Notes: a model not told the origin generated them from the letters alone. A DNA stretch of 44,611 nucleotides from an uncultured Lachnospiraceae bacterium (GCA_910585215.1 CAJUDQ010000010.1:53080-97690), one strand, 5' to 3'. Positions 25,208-34,726 are shown, numbered from the stretch's first letter. Numbers and translations: made by a program.

Positions 25208-27754
25208 TCAGACTACCTTTATTGTATAAACTTTTTCAGCAGCATAATCCTCTGCTACCACCCTCAAAGTAAGAATATCTCCCTGTTTCAGCCTTTCCCT
25301 TCGCTCCAGTGTATCATCTACAAGTACATCATTCACATACAGAAGTCCGTTTTTATCTGCAAGCTGTACCAAAAAACAGATATGATCCGTTTCCATATTT
25401 AACAGATAGTCCGTTTTGCTTTCACAAAAATCCTGATTCAGTGTTCCACCAGACAGATGAATATCCACAATACCGGCATGGTTCATATAATCACTCACAA
25501 TACTGAGTTTATCAAAAATTCCACCTACCCAGCTGTCACCACGCACAGCAAATTTTACACAGACCATGTCTTTTTCTTTTATCAGCTCTTCAGGGAGAAG
25601 ATAATATTCCTCATAAAATTCACCTGGCACTTTGTTTTGAATGATTTCTTCCTTTAAAAGAACATTATCAATATAAATATTAAAAGTTCTTCCTGCATTT
25701 CCACTGAAATATTTTACCAGAAGATAATTATTTATCCCCTGTTTTACCTTCATATTATAGGAAAACCATCCCTGCTCTGACCATGCATGACGCAGCATCA
25801 GCCCGTTAAAGGTTCCTGCTCCTGTATTTTCTCCCTGAATATTATGAAGCAGCTCATACTGGTCGTTGCCAAGTGGAATACTGTCTATCTGTACACGCTC
25901 TTTGCGGGCTTGTTCTTTTATTTCCCTGATATGATTCTGCAATGCCTTTGAATCCCTTGATACCATATTCCAGTAAATACCATACCTGTCCTGATATCTT
26001 TTATAATGAGGGGTAAATACAAGCTCGTCACTGTCTGTTCCTCTAAGAGAAAACTCCAGTTTTTTGAATGTTTTTACTACATTTTTATCAATATTTGCAA
26101 TCCATGTATCCACATCTTTTTCGGTACTGTACTCACTTCCGTCAGATGCCTTTACAGTAATAAAATCTTTTATGCTGATATTTCTGGTAGCAATGGTTAC
26201 GTCAACTCCTGTTTTACTTTCCTCCATAGCCTCTGTACCCAGTCCTGCACTTAAAACCACAGGACCATACTTTAATCCGATACAGTGTTTATTATCATGC
26301 AACGGATATGCTCGAATCTGCATTGGTATTTCAACATTTATCTCCATTCCTTCTACAGCTTCCAGAAAAATATAACCGGATTCTGCTGTTTTTACAATTT
26401 CTCCGGCCTTTACTGTCATAACTGCAGTCCAGTCAGGCACACGAAATGCAAGTCTCTTGTTTCCTTTGATAATACGAAAACATGTCTTTTCTGTATTTGG
26501 GATATCTGATTCCTGTGTCATAAAAAATCCCTCTTCCTTCCAGTCAAGCTCTGAAGAAAGATACTGGCTGACATAAATGGTATCTTGTGTTTTAAAATAA
26601 ATACTGTCATTACACTTTGTAAAATTCTCCATTCCAGTTCCGGTACAACACCAAAAACTGTCAAATGGAGTAGAATAAACCTTAAAATATCCTGTTGCCA
26701 TTGGCTGAAAATACATGCTCATTCCGGTTTCAGGATTCTGTGAAGAAAGAATGGCATTGATAAATGTATTTTCATAAAAATCCAGATATTTTTTTTCATG
26801 GGTTATCTTGAACAATTCTCTGGAAAGCTTCAACATATTATAAGTATTGCATGTTTCACAATTACAGTTTGTCCTCTCTGTATCCAGAACCTGCGGTTCT
26901 CCAAAATGCTCCCATTCACTGTTTCCACCGGTAATATATGTATGATTTTTTACAACGATTTCCCAGAACTTTTTTGCTGCCTCAAAATAAAATCTGTCTT
27001 TCTCCTGATATCCCAGAGAAATATATCTGTATAGTGCACCTAAAAACTTTGGAATTGTAGTATTTGCATGTTTGCCGTTCAAAATATCCTGACCGTCATG
27101 AATTGCCTGAAATAATGATATTTCATCAAACATATGAGCAGCCGTGGCATGTTCCTTTTTCTTTGTTACTTTATACAAATCATACAGAGCTTCATTCATG
27201 CCGCCATATTCTACTGCAAGAACCGTATTCTGTGTCTCCACAGTCCATTTGGAGGTTCTTGCATATATCCAGTCGGCAAGTCCAGATGCAATCTTTAGAG
27301 CCTTTTTATTTCCCGTATGTACATAAGCAGCCGTCAGTCCTGAAAGAATCTTGTCCATTGTATACCATGGCACCCAACACGGTTTTTTGTTTTCCACATA
27401 GTCAAAAAAAGTCTCTGGAAATGCAGATAAATATCCGCTTTTCTGTTGTGCCAGACAAAGTTCATCTATAATATAATCCAGCTTTTTCTTGAGCTCTGCA
27501 TCACCTGTCTGTGCCACTGCCTGTGAAACAGCCGTCATATAATGGCCCAGTGAATGACCTCTGATTTCTGTTATTTCCCATCCTCCATATTTTTCAGCCT
27601 TTGGTCGAATATGATTGACTGTTAAAAAACCTGATACCAGCTTGTCGGCATCAAAAGCTTTCAGATAAGAAAGCTCTTTTTCTAGGGCATTTTTAATATA
27701 TGCATTGTTTACCTTCACTTCACCTAATGAAAAATCCTGTAACATTTGCTTCAT
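25208..27754 (-). CDS. GH127 family beta-L-arabinofuranosidase
   Basis: A cytoplasmic 848-residue glycoside hydrolase (formerly DUF1680) without signal peptide. The N-terminal (alpha/alpha)6-barrel shows EIRGHSLGHYMTA and YGGMNEALYDLY. By alignment from memory with the Bifidobacterium enzyme HypBA1, Glu286 (FGEPQ) would be the acid/base. Glu300 and Cys302 (ETC) with Cys369-Cys370 (FWCCTGTGMENF) would be the Zn ligands, Cys369 being the nucleophile; all are present. Beta-sandwich domains follow, and about 200 extra C-terminal residues look like an added sugar-binding or beta-sandwich module. The family releases L-arabinofuranose from plant arabinans or hydroxyproline arabinosides. AAAGGA precedes the ATG. 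Confidence 0.9.
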   Translation of the reverse strand: MKQMLQDFSLGEVKVNNAYIKNALEKELSYLKAFDADKLVSGFLTVNHIRPKAEKYGGWEITEIRGHSLGHYMTAVSQAVAQTGDAELKKKLDYIIDELCLAQQKSGYLSAFPETFFDYVENKKPCWVPWYTMDKILSGLTAAYVHTGNKKALKIASGLADWIYARTSKWTVETQNTVLAVEYGGMNEALYDLYKVTKKKEHATAAHMFDEISLFQAIHDGQDILNGKHANTTIPKFLGALYRYISLGYQEKDRFYFEAAKKFWEIVVKNHTYITGGNSEWEHFGEPQVLDTERTNCNCETCNTYNMLKLSRELFKITHEKKYLDFYENTFINAILSSQNPETGMSMYFQPMATGYFKVYSTPFDSFWCCTGTGMENFTKCNDSIYFKTQDTIYVSQYLSSELDWKEEGFFMTQESDIPNTEKTCFRIIKGNKRLAFRVPDWTAVMTVKAGEIVKTAESGYIFLEAVEGMEINVEIPMQIRAYPLHDNKHCIGLKYGPVVLSAGLGTEAMEESKTGVDVTIATRNISIKDFITVKASDGSEYSTEKDVDTWIANIDKNVVKTFKKLEFSLRGTDSDELVFTPHYKRYQDRYGIYWNMVSRDSKALQNHIREIKEQARKERVQIDSIPLGNDQYELLHNIQGENTGAGTFNGLMLRHAWSEQGWFSYNMKVKQGINNYLLVKYFSGNAGRTFNIYIDNVLLKEEIIQNKVPGEFYEEYYLLPEELIKEKDMVCVKFAVRGDSWVGGIFDKLSIVSDYMNHAGIVDIHLSGGTLNQDFCESKTDYLLNMETDHICFLVQLADKNGLLYVNDVLVDDTLERRERLKQGDILTLRVVAEDYAAEKVYTIKVV

Positions 27755-27804
27755 AATTAATTCCTTTCTGATTTTGTTTTAAATTTGTTCCGTTGTTTTC
27801 CATT

Positions 27805-27833
27805 ATTCTATCAGATTTTTTCCCCTATGTAAA
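27805..27833 (-). promoter_or_regulatory. Promoter of the GH127 gene
   Basis: TTTACA (27828-27833), 17-bp spacer, TAGAAT (27805-27810) on the minus strand, about 50 bases before the ATG. Confidence 0.65.
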
Positions 27834-27871
27834 CGATATTAAGTTCAGGATAGGTGTAAAAAAGTCAGTTC

Positions 27872-28336
27872 TTATCCGTTTTCGGTTCCTGTCAGCTCAT
27901 GGCTGTCCAACAAAATCGTTACCGGTCCGTCATTTAACAGCTCCACTTTCATATCAGCACCAAAAATCCCCTGTTCTACCTGCAAATCTTGTTCTTTACA
28001 TTTTTTGATAATATATTCATATAAATGGCTGGCCATTTCGGGCTTACCTGCCCGAATAAAAGAGGGTCTGTTTCCTTTCCGGCAGTCTGCATAAAGAGTA
28101 AACTGTGAAATCAACAATACTCCGCCGTTTACCTGTTTTAATGACAGATTCATTTTTCCAGCCTCATCCTCAAAAATACGAAGCCCTGTCATTTTCGATA
28201 CCATTTTATCTGCAATTTTTTCCGTGTCATTATCTTCAATACCAATCAGCACCAGAAACCCTTTTTGAATTTTTCCCTCAATTTTGGAATTTATTGTTAC
28301 AGATGCATGTGCAACTCTTTGTATTACAAATTTCAT
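27872..28336 (-). CDS. dtd: D-aminoacyl-tRNA deacylase
   Basis: A 154-residue DTD enzyme that hydrolyses D-amino acids (and Gly from tRNA-Ala) off tRNA. N-terminal MKFVIQRVAHASVTIN, the catalytic SQFTLYADCRKGNRPSF motif and the cross-subunit LLNDGPVTILLDS (Gly-cisPro-type) motif are present. It lies 11 bases after the chemoreceptor gene, so it is probably the second gene of that transcript, an unrelated pairing in function. AAGGGA precedes the ATG. Confidence 0.95.
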   Translation of the reverse strand: MKFVIQRVAHASVTINSKIEGKIQKGFLVLIGIEDNDTEKIADKMVSKMTGLRIFEDEAGKMNLSLKQVNGGVLLISQFTLYADCRKGNRPSFIRAGKPEMASHLYEYIIKKCKEQDLQVEQGIFGADMKVELLNDGPVTILLDSHELTGTENG

Positions 28337-28347
28337 AAATATCCCTT

Positions 28348-30462
28348 CTACAGCTCAAACTGATTTGTCATTTCGTTTAGATGTTCTGCCTGTGCCGAAA
28401 GCTCTTCACTGGTAGCAGAGCTCTGCTGTGCAGTTGCTGAGTTTGCCTGAACAACATCCGATATCTGATTCATTCCATGAAGAATCTGCTCCATCATGCC
28501 TGCCTGCTCCTGTGCAGCCGCTGCACTGCCCTTTGCAGCAGTCGCAATCGTATTTACACCTTCTACCACTTCTTTCATAGACTCTGAAGTATGTATGGTA
28601 ACTTCATTTCCGTTTTCTACTATCTGAATCGATTTTTCAATCAGCTCCCTTGTATTAACTGCTGATTTTGCACTGTCATCTGCAAGCTGACGAATCTGGT
28701 CTGCTACAACAGCAAATCCCTTGCCTGCTTCTCCTGCTCTTGCCGCCTCAATAGCCGCATTGAGTGAAAGAAGATTTGTCTGGGAAGCAATTGCTTCAAT
28801 TTCGCCGATAATATTTGAAATCTGATGTGAAGTTTCCGTAATGTTATTCATGGCAGATACCAGCTCTTCCATTTCTCTGCTGCTTTTAGAAAGTCCTTTT
28901 ACCAGTTCGCCTGCAAAAACACTGGCATTTCCTGCCTCTTTTTTGGACTCTTCCAGTCCCTGTGTCACCGCAGATACAGTAGCCTGAAGCTCCTGTACAG
29001 CCGCTGCCTGTTCTGTGGCACCTTCTGCAAGCCCCTGTGCACTTTCTGCCATTTGATCTGAACCAAGGCTGACCTGTTTTGCCGCTTCCTGAATATCCAG
29101 AAATGTTCTGTTTAAATTTTCTTTTAAGTGTTTTATAGAAGCAATCAGTCCCTTGTAATCTCCTACATACAAACTATCTGTATCAATAATAATATTAAAC
29201 TTTCCGTCAGACAGACTTCCAAGCTTGGTATCCATGTCATTTATTACATTTTTCATAGAAAGTGTAATCTTTTCCGTAGCATCTGTCAGAACTTTTATTT
29301 CATCTTTCCGTTCACTGTGAGGAACTTCACTTGTCAAATCTCCCTCTGCAAGAAGTCGGATTCTTTCCGTACAAACTTTAATAGGTTCTCCAATATTATT
29401 TCCGATAATCCGAGCTGTGTTAATCCCTGCTCCAACTGCCACAATCAGTAATATAATTGAAATAACAATTCCAATGATTGTCTCGGTCATAAAATCAGAC
29501 AAAGGTGCATGAATTGCAACACTCCAGTCATTTGCAGACTCAAGATTTACAGGAGCATACGCCTGAACAAGCTTTTTTCCTTCAGAACGATATGTTCCAT
29601 ATCCAGTCTCACCATCCGCCATTTTTTTCTCCAACCCAGCACCAGACTTGTATTTTGAATCCTTTTTCGCTTCTTCTGCCATATTAAACTGTTTTTCCGC
29701 CAGAGCCGTATTGCTGTTTGCCACAGTCATTCCATCTGCATTAATAATATAGCATCCACCATTTTTACTGATTTGTATAGAGCTTACAATCTCATTCAAA
29801 AAAGTGGATTGTGGAAGCAAAAATACAACTCCATTTACTTTTCCTGTGGAAGAATCACCATTTTTCCATACAGGAGAGGCAATAATTACACTTAACTTGC
29901 CAGTTGTTTTTGATTTTATCGGGTCAGTAATCACTACTTCACCCTTCATTGCCCTTTTAAAATAATCTCTGTCATTATAATCTGTGCCATCTGCCTCACA
30001 GATACCATTTGTTGAAATAAATTTTCCAAGCTCCATACCATACTGTTTTACTCTTCGATTTACCAGCTCCTGTTTTTCATCTGGTGAAAGTGTATCATCT
30101 GCCAGACTTTCCTCTGTACCAAGCTCTGTTACAATATTCTGTACAGACAGTATTTCCTGTACAATTCTGTCTGCTGTAATTGCCACAGTTTCTTCCATAA
30201 GCTGTTTCACTGTTGATATGGTGCTTATATAATTCAGCACAGAACTCACCAGCGCCACCACGCCTACGGATATTCCTACCAGCAGAAGCATAACCTGCTT
30301 TATTCTTCCGCCTATCGTATTGTTATCTTTTTTGCCATTATTTTTCTTTATGCCATCATTCTCCATTTTTTTATTGTGTTTTATTTTTTCACCATATTCC
30401 ATTTTTTCGTTATCTTCCGTTTTTGTGTTATTTTTCTTTTTACTATTATTTTCTTCTTGCAT
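28348..30462 (-). CDS. Methyl-accepting chemotaxis protein (dCache sensor)
   Basis: A 704-residue chemoreceptor. Start ATG 30462 (GGAGG 7 bases upstream). Residues 1-52 form an unusually long, low-complexity cytoplasmic tail rich in Lys, Asn, Glu and Met. TM1 is at about 56-78. A dCache ligand-binding domain spans about 80-325 with the typical YNDRDYFKRAMKGE and ITDPIKSKTTGKLSV. TM2 is at about 328-348 and HAMP at about 350-405. The signalling domain has the hairpin tip EAIASQTNLLSLNAAIEAARAGEAGKGFAVVADQIRQLA. Ligand unknown; many dCache domains bind amino acids. No che genes are nearby. Confidence 0.93.
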   Translation of the reverse strand: MQEENNSKKKNNTKTEDNEKMEYGEKIKHNKKMENDGIKKNNGKKDNNTIGGRIKQVMLLLVGISVGVVALVSSVLNYISTISTVKQLMEETVAITADRIVQEILSVQNIVTELGTEESLADDTLSPDEKQELVNRRVKQYGMELGKFISTNGICEADGTDYNDRDYFKRAMKGEVVITDPIKSKTTGKLSVIIASPVWKNGDSSTGKVNGVVFLLPQSTFLNEIVSSIQISKNGGCYIINADGMTVANSNTALAEKQFNMAEEAKKDSKYKSGAGLEKKMADGETGYGTYRSEGKKLVQAYAPVNLESANDWSVAIHAPLSDFMTETIIGIVISIILLIVAVGAGINTARIIGNNIGEPIKVCTERIRLLAEGDLTSEVPHSERKDEIKVLTDATEKITLSMKNVINDMDTKLGSLSDGKFNIIIDTDSLYVGDYKGLIASIKHLKENLNRTFLDIQEAAKQVSLGSDQMAESAQGLAEGATEQAAAVQELQATVSAVTQGLEESKKEAGNASVFAGELVKGLSKSSREMEELVSAMNNITETSHQISNIIGEIEAIASQTNLLSLNAAIEAARAGEAGKGFAVVADQIRQLADDSAKSAVNTRELIEKSIQIVENGNEVTIHTSESMKEVVEGVNTIATAAKGSAAAAQEQAGMMEQILHGMNQISDVVQANSATAQQSSATSEELSAQAEHLNEMTNQFEL

Positions 30463-30510
30463 GATATTTCCTCCAGATAATAATATGAATTTCTTTTCGC
30501 CCTTCTTACA

Positions 30511-30516
30511 ATTATA
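30511..30516 (-). promoter_or_regulatory. Extended -10 promoter of the chemoreceptor gene
   Basis: TGC-TATAAT on the minus strand; the -35 region is poor. No clear sigma-D (FliA) type promoter was seen. Confidence 0.45.
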
Positions 30517-30549
30517 GCATGATTTTAACAAAAATCTAGTAATTTTATA

Positions 30550-30578
30550 TTGACACTATAAAAAACTTATAATACTAT
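30550..30578 (+). promoter_or_regulatory. Promoter of the ABC transporter pair
   Basis: A perfect TTGACA (30550-30555), 17-bp spacer, TACTAT (30573-30578), 40 bases before the ATPase start. Confidence 0.6.
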
Positions 30579-30617
30579 TGTCAGAGAAATTATTTCAAGA
30601 GAAAGCGAGGATATGTT

Positions 30618-31316
30618 ATGCTATCATGCAATCAACTTATGAAAAAGTACATAACTACTACAGCAGTGCAGGATATCACACTGAAACTGGAGGCCGGCAA
30701 AACATATGCACTTCTTGGTCCCAATGGAAGTGGAAAAACGACCTTTATGAAAATGGTGGCGGGCTTGATTAAACCAACCAGCGGCGAGCTTCAGTTTGAG
30801 GGAAAAAATATTGGCGTTTATTCGAAAGCCCATATTGCATATATGCCTACGGAAGCCTACTTTTATCCCTATATGACCTGTAAGGATATCGGACATTATT
30901 ACCACGACTTTTTTGATGACTTTGACATTGAAAAATTCTTTCTGATACTTCGTAACATGGATTTAAATCTGAATCAGAAAGCTTCCAAAATGTCCTCTGG
31001 TATGATGGCAAAATTGAAAATTGCGGTTACCATTTCCAGAAACTCACGACTTATTATGCTTGATGAACCTTTAAACGGAATTGATATTATTGCAAGAGAA
31101 AGAGTATTAAATACGATTACAAATAATTTTGCTCCAAATAAATCATTTTTAATTTCCAGTCATCTTGTAGATGAGTTAGAACAAGTTATTGATTATGCTA
31201 TTTTTATTAAACGGGGGCATGTTGAGTTAATGGGACCTGCCGATGAACTGCGCAGAGCAAATAATAAGTCTATTGTAGATTTATACAAAGAAATCTATGC
31301 AGACTGCCAGTTTTGA
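30618..31316 (+). CDS. ABC transporter ATP-binding protein
   Basis: A 232-residue nucleotide-binding subunit: Walker A GPNGSGKTT (34-42), signature region KMSSGMMAKLKIA where the usual LSGGQ is replaced by SSGMM, Walker B LIMLDEP (145-151), and the switch His in LISSHLVDE. SGM-type signatures occur in exporters of the YtrB/multidrug-like type, often for lantibiotics or unknown lipids. GAGG lies upstream of the ATG. It is followed 150 bases later by a membrane subunit, so a two-gene exporter is inferred. No regulator (for example GntR) is next to it. Confidence 0.92.
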   Translation: MLSCNQLMKKYITTTAVQDITLKLEAGKTYALLGPNGSGKTTFMKMVAGLIKPTSGELQFEGKNIGVYSKAHIAYMPTEAYFYPYMTCKDIGHYYHDFFDDFDIEKFFLILRNMDLNLNQKASKMSSGMMAKLKIAVTISRNSRLIMLDEPLNGIDIIARERVLNTITNNFAPNKSFLISSHLVDELEQVIDYAIFIKRGHVELMGPADELRRANNKSIVDLYKEIYADCQF

Positions 31317-31465
31317 TACGATTACTTGAAAAACAGAAAAATGAAAAAACAGGAACCAACAATGGGATGAACAATCCAAAAACATTTTTCTGTGAAATAC
31401 TATATTTTTTATGAAATGTTGCATCTTTGTTAAACATTACATTTTTGTTAAAATTGGAGGAAATA

Positions 31466-32230
31466 ATGTTAAAATTAACAAAATATGAATTTAGAAAAAA
31501 CAGAACTATTTTTATTATTTTTGCAATCGGATTAATACTGCTTCAAATTTATTTTATGGTAAGTACATACTCTGGTGATGATGAACACACGATTATAAGT
31601 TCCATGATGCTTTTTATGTATTCAATGGTCTGTTACTTTTCTGTTTTTATGCTTGCGATATCGAGCTATTCCAAAGAACTGAACTCAAAGAGCAGTTATT
31701 TGATTTTTATGACGCCAAACTCCGCATTAAAAATTATTCTTTCAAAAATGCTTACTATCCTGATTATTGGTCTTATTCTTCTTGTATTAATATGCGTACT
31801 TGGATATTTTGATATTTCAATGATTTTGGATGCCTATCCAGATGTTGGCACAATTGCAGAATTTCTGGATGAAATGATGATGGCGGCCGGATTTCATACC
31901 GACAGACTGTTTCTCAGTATTTTTACTGCTGTTTTAGAATTTATTATTTCTTTTTTCTCTATTGTAACACTTGCGTATCTTTCCATTACATTGAGTGCTA
32001 CACTGCTGCAGAATAACAAATTAAAGGGAATTGTCAGTTTTGGAATTTTCCTCGGACTTTCTTACATCATTGGCCTTTTTTCAAATATGCTTCCTTATCT
32101 GTATTCAGATCCGGAAAATATATTTTATGCTCTTATTTCTACGCTTCCCGCCACAATATTTAATGCAGTAGTTATGGTTGCCAGCGTGATAGGATGTTCG
32201 GTACTGCTAGAGAAGAAGGTTTCACTATAA
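31466..32230 (+). CDS. ABC-2 type permease-like membrane protein
   Basis: A 254-residue protein with six predicted helices: N-terminal LKLTKYEFRKNRTIFIIFAIG, a cytoplasmic loop, and hydrophobic blocks up to the C-terminal VVMVASVIGCSVLLEKKVSL. The start at 31466 has GGAGG 5 bases upstream; an ATG at 31427 has none. The elements KELNSKSSYLIFMTPNS and LSKMLTILIIGLIL fit ABC-2 permeases that pair with the preceding ATPase. The substrate is unknown. Confidence 0.85.
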   Translation: MLKLTKYEFRKNRTIFIIFAIGLILLQIYFMVSTYSGDDEHTIISSMMLFMYSMVCYFSVFMLAISSYSKELNSKSSYLIFMTPNSALKIILSKMLTILIIGLILLVLICVLGYFDISMILDAYPDVGTIAEFLDEMMMAAGFHTDRLFLSIFTAVLEFIISFFSIVTLAYLSITLSATLLQNNKLKGIVSFGIFLGLSYIIGLFSNMLPYLYSDPENIFYALISTLPATIFNAVVMVASVIGCSVLLEKKVSL

Positions 32231-32306
32231 TTTTATTGATTCTTTGATAAATGAGCTGCCCGTCGCCTGAATCCGACAGGATTGCAGCAGCCTTATTTCA
32301 AAAGAA

Positions 32307-32366
32307 AAAAGACCGCCATAATAATTCCAAACATAAAATATTTTTTGAACTATGGCGGTCTTTTTC
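32307..32366. terminator. Bidirectional terminator between the ABC permease and ilvC
   Basis: A stem AAAAGACCGCCATA / TATGGCGGTCTTTT with a long AT-rich loop; A/T runs flank both sides, so it can stop both converging transcripts. Confidence 0.85.
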
Positions 32367-32465
32367 TTTTGTTTTTATTTATTGTATTTTGTTTTATCTG
32401 ATTCCGTTTTATCTTATTTTGCTTTTTTCTCTATATTTTCAGAAAGTTTCACTTTTGTAATCTTC

Positions 32466-33485
32466 CTAGTTGTTAATCAGCTTATCCTCTTCATTATTCC
32501 AGCTGTAAAGTTTTCTTACTTCCTTGCCTACCTTTTCTGCCGGATGCTCTGCATGAAGCTTTCTCATTGCTTTAAAGTGAGCCTGTCCGCCTGCCGGTGA
32601 CATATCCAGCAAGAAGTCTTTTGCAAATGTACCATCCTGAATATCACTTAAAATCTTCTTCATGGTCTTCTTTGTCTCTTCTGTAATAATCTTAGGTCCG
32701 GTTATGTAATCACCATATTCTGCTGTATTGGAAATAGAATATCTCATTCCCTCAAAGCCGGACTGATAGATAAGGTCTACAATCAGCTTCATTTCATGAA
32801 TACATTCAAAATAAGCATTTCTTGGGTCATAACCTGCCTCTGTCAGCGTCTCAAAACCTGCCTGCATAAGTGCACATACACCGCCGCAAAGAACTGCCTG
32901 TTCACCAAAGAGGTCTGTCTCTGTCTCTGTGCGGAAAGTTGTCTCAAGAACTCCTGCTCTTGCTCCACCAATTGCCAGTGCATATGCCAGAGCCATGTCA
33001 AGTGCCTTTCCAGTAGCATCCTGCTGTACGGCAACCAGACAAGGAACACCTTTTCCTGCCTGATACTCGCTTCTTACTGTATGTCCTGGTCCCTTTGGTG
33101 CAATCATAGTAACATCTACATCCTTTGGCGGTACAATCTGTCCAAAATGAATTGCAAAACCATGTGCAAACATCAACATATTTCCCGCTTCCAGATTTGG
33201 CTCGATATCCTTTTTATACATGGCTGCCTGCTTCTCATCATTAATAAGAATCATGATAATATCAGCTTTTTTAGCCGCTTCTGCCGCTGTATATACCTCA
33301 AATCCCTGCGCTTCTGCTTTTGCCCATGATTTGCTTCCCTCATATAAACCAATAATCACATTACAGCCGGATTCCTTTGCATTTAAAGCATGTGCATGTC
33401 CCTGACTGCCATAGCCGATAACTGCTATTGTCTTGCCATCCAATAATGATAAGTTACAATCTTCCTGATAAAAAATCTTAGCCAT
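32466..33485 (-). CDS. ilvC: Ketol-acid reductoisomerase
   Basis: Class I (short) IlvC of 339 residues, catalysing isomerisation and NADPH-dependent reduction of acetolactate in valine/leucine/isoleucine synthesis. The Rossmann motif is GYGSQGHAHALN (24-35), then APKGPGHTVRSEY, and the knotted C-terminal domain has FGEQAVLCGG with the Mg ligands and the ending ISNTAEYGDY. It follows ilvN by 64 bases. The downstream hairpin at 32307-32366 ends the operon. Confidence 0.97.
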   Translation of the reverse strand: MAKIFYQEDCNLSLLDGKTIAVIGYGSQGHAHALNAKESGCNVIIGLYEGSKSWAKAEAQGFEVYTAAEAAKKADIIMILINDEKQAAMYKKDIEPNLEAGNMLMFAHGFAIHFGQIVPPKDVDVTMIAPKGPGHTVRSEYQAGKGVPCLVAVQQDATGKALDMALAYALAIGGARAGVLETTFRTETETDLFGEQAVLCGGVCALMQAGFETLTEAGYDPRNAYFECIHEMKLIVDLIYQSGFEGMRYSISNTAEYGDYITGPKIITEETKKTMKKILSDIQDGTFAKDFLLDMSPAGGQAHFKAMRKLHAEHPAEKVGKEVRKLYSWNNEEDKLINN

Positions 33486-33549
33486 TTTTTATTCCTCCAT
33501 ACTATTTTATTGTTATATTTTATATAAAGACTGTCTGATAGAGACTGTC

Positions 33550-34041
33550 TTATTTATCATCCGCTGCGCCTCTTGTCAGACCAGTCAGACCGGTTCTTAC
33601 AAGCTCTAGTATTTCAAATCCATCCAGAAGTTCAATAAAGGCATCCAGTTTTGTTTCATTTCCTGTCAATTCTAACATCATGGATTGTTTTGCCACATCG
33701 ACAATCTTTGCACGGAAGCTATCAGCTATTGCTGTAATTTGAGGTCTTTCCTGTGCAGCCACCTTTACCTTTACCAAAACAAGTTCACGGCATACGGAAT
33801 CTCCGGATTTTAATTCTTTGATTCCCTTCACATCCTCTAATTTCAACATCTGCTTTTTAATCTGCTCCAAAGTATCTTCGTCTCCATGAACCACAATGGT
33901 CATACGTGAATATAAAGGATTTTCCGTTTCACTGACTGTCAGACTGTCGATATTGTAGCTTCTTCTGCTAAAAAGTCCTGCCACTCTATTCAGTACACCT
34001 GATGTATTATCTACCAAAACTGATAAAACTACTTTTCTCAT
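33550..34041 (-). CDS. ilvN: Acetolactate synthase small (regulatory) subunit
   Basis: 163 residues from ATG 34041 (GGAGG 9 bases upstream; the in-frame ATG at 34065 has no site). An ACT domain (RKVVLSVLVDNTSGVLNRVAGLFSRRSYNIDSL) and a C-terminal ALS_ss_C domain are seen. It mediates valine feedback on the large subunit, whose gene ilvB is not in this window. It forms an operon with ilvC. Confidence 0.95.
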   Translation of the reverse strand: MRKVVLSVLVDNTSGVLNRVAGLFSRRSYNIDSLTVSETENPLYSRMTIVVHGDEDTLEQIKKQMLKLEDVKGIKELKSGDSVCRELVLVKVKVAAQERPQITAIADSFRAKIVDVAKQSMMLELTGNETKLDAFIELLDGFEILELVRTGLTGLTRGAADDK

Positions 34042-34091
34042 GGTATTTTTCCTCCACTCTCTCATTCTTACGAATCAATCGCAATAGGTTA

Positions 34092-34120
34092 ATCATAGCA
34101 ACTTTTATTTCGTTTGTCAA
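34092..34120 (-). promoter_or_regulatory. Promoter of ilvN-ilvC
   Basis: A perfect -35 TTGACA (34115-34120), 17-bp spacer, TATGAT (34092-34097). An inverted repeat TTCGTTT/AAACGAA (34109-34115 and 34123-34129) straddles the -35, a possible repressor site. No T-box or attenuator was seen in the short leader. Confidence 0.8.
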
Positions 34121-34198
34121 TAAAACGAACCTCTTTTGATACATATTTTTTGAAATTCCGAAATATAATATAGCAAAGATTACTATTCAGGTGTATTT

Positions 34199-34573
34199 AT
34201 GAATCGTGAAAACAATATTTCATCATTAATCCTGCCGATTGTAAAAACAGCTCTGGCAGTTATTTTTTTCACCTTTGCAATGATTTTTCTTCTGGCAGTG
34301 ATTATTTTCAAATTCCACATTAACGACTCTGTCATAAATAACTGTATTCTTATCATCTATTTTCTCGCTAATTTTATTGGAGGACTGATTATTGGCAAGG
34401 TAAAAAAAGAAAAAAAGTTCTTATGGGGATTTCTGACAGGTCTTACTTATTTTATTATTTTATCCATTGCATCCTTTATTGTTCTTCAAAGTTTTTATTC
34501 TGCTCCTCTTCCGGCTGTTTTTGCTTTTCTCTGCTGTATTCTTGGAGGAATGGCAGGAGGAATGATAAGTTAA
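34199..34573 (+). CDS. TIGR04086-like small membrane protein
   Basis: A 124-residue protein with four hydrophobic helices, a basic loop after helix 2 (GKVKKEKKFLWG) and a glycine-rich end (CCILGGMAGGMIS), resembling the TIGR04086 family of Firmicute membrane proteins of unknown function. The ribosome site AGGTG is modest. It is divergent from ilvN and stands alone. Confidence 0.75.
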   Translation: MNRENNISSLILPIVKTALAVIFFTFAMIFLLAVIIFKFHINDSVINNCILIIYFLANFIGGLIIGKVKKEKKFLWGFLTGLTYFIILSIASFIVLQSFYSAPLPAVFAFLCCILGGMAGGMIS

Positions 34574-34615
34574 GTGATGCTTTGAAAATATTTTTATAAT
34601 TTACATATTCTTTCC

Positions 34616-34644
34616 TTGACAGTTTTTTCATGTTCATATATAAT
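34616..34644 (+). promoter_or_regulatory. Consensus promoter of the CorC/HlyC-like gene
   Basis: TTGACA (34616-34621), 17-bp spacer, TATAAT (34639-34644): a full consensus sigma-A promoter. The leader of about 75 bases contains a small TTTATC/GGATAAA hairpin. Confidence 0.85.
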
Positions 34645-34726
34645 TTTTTAGCATATAACAGAAAAAATTTATCTGTATTGGTCGCCGGATAAATGTGTTA
34701 TAAATAACGAATATGGAAGTGATAAA

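Noticed and set aside
34042..34198. T-box or leucine attenuator ahead of ilvN
   Set aside because: The leader between the promoter and ATG is only about 45 bases and has no T-box word or terminator hairpin.
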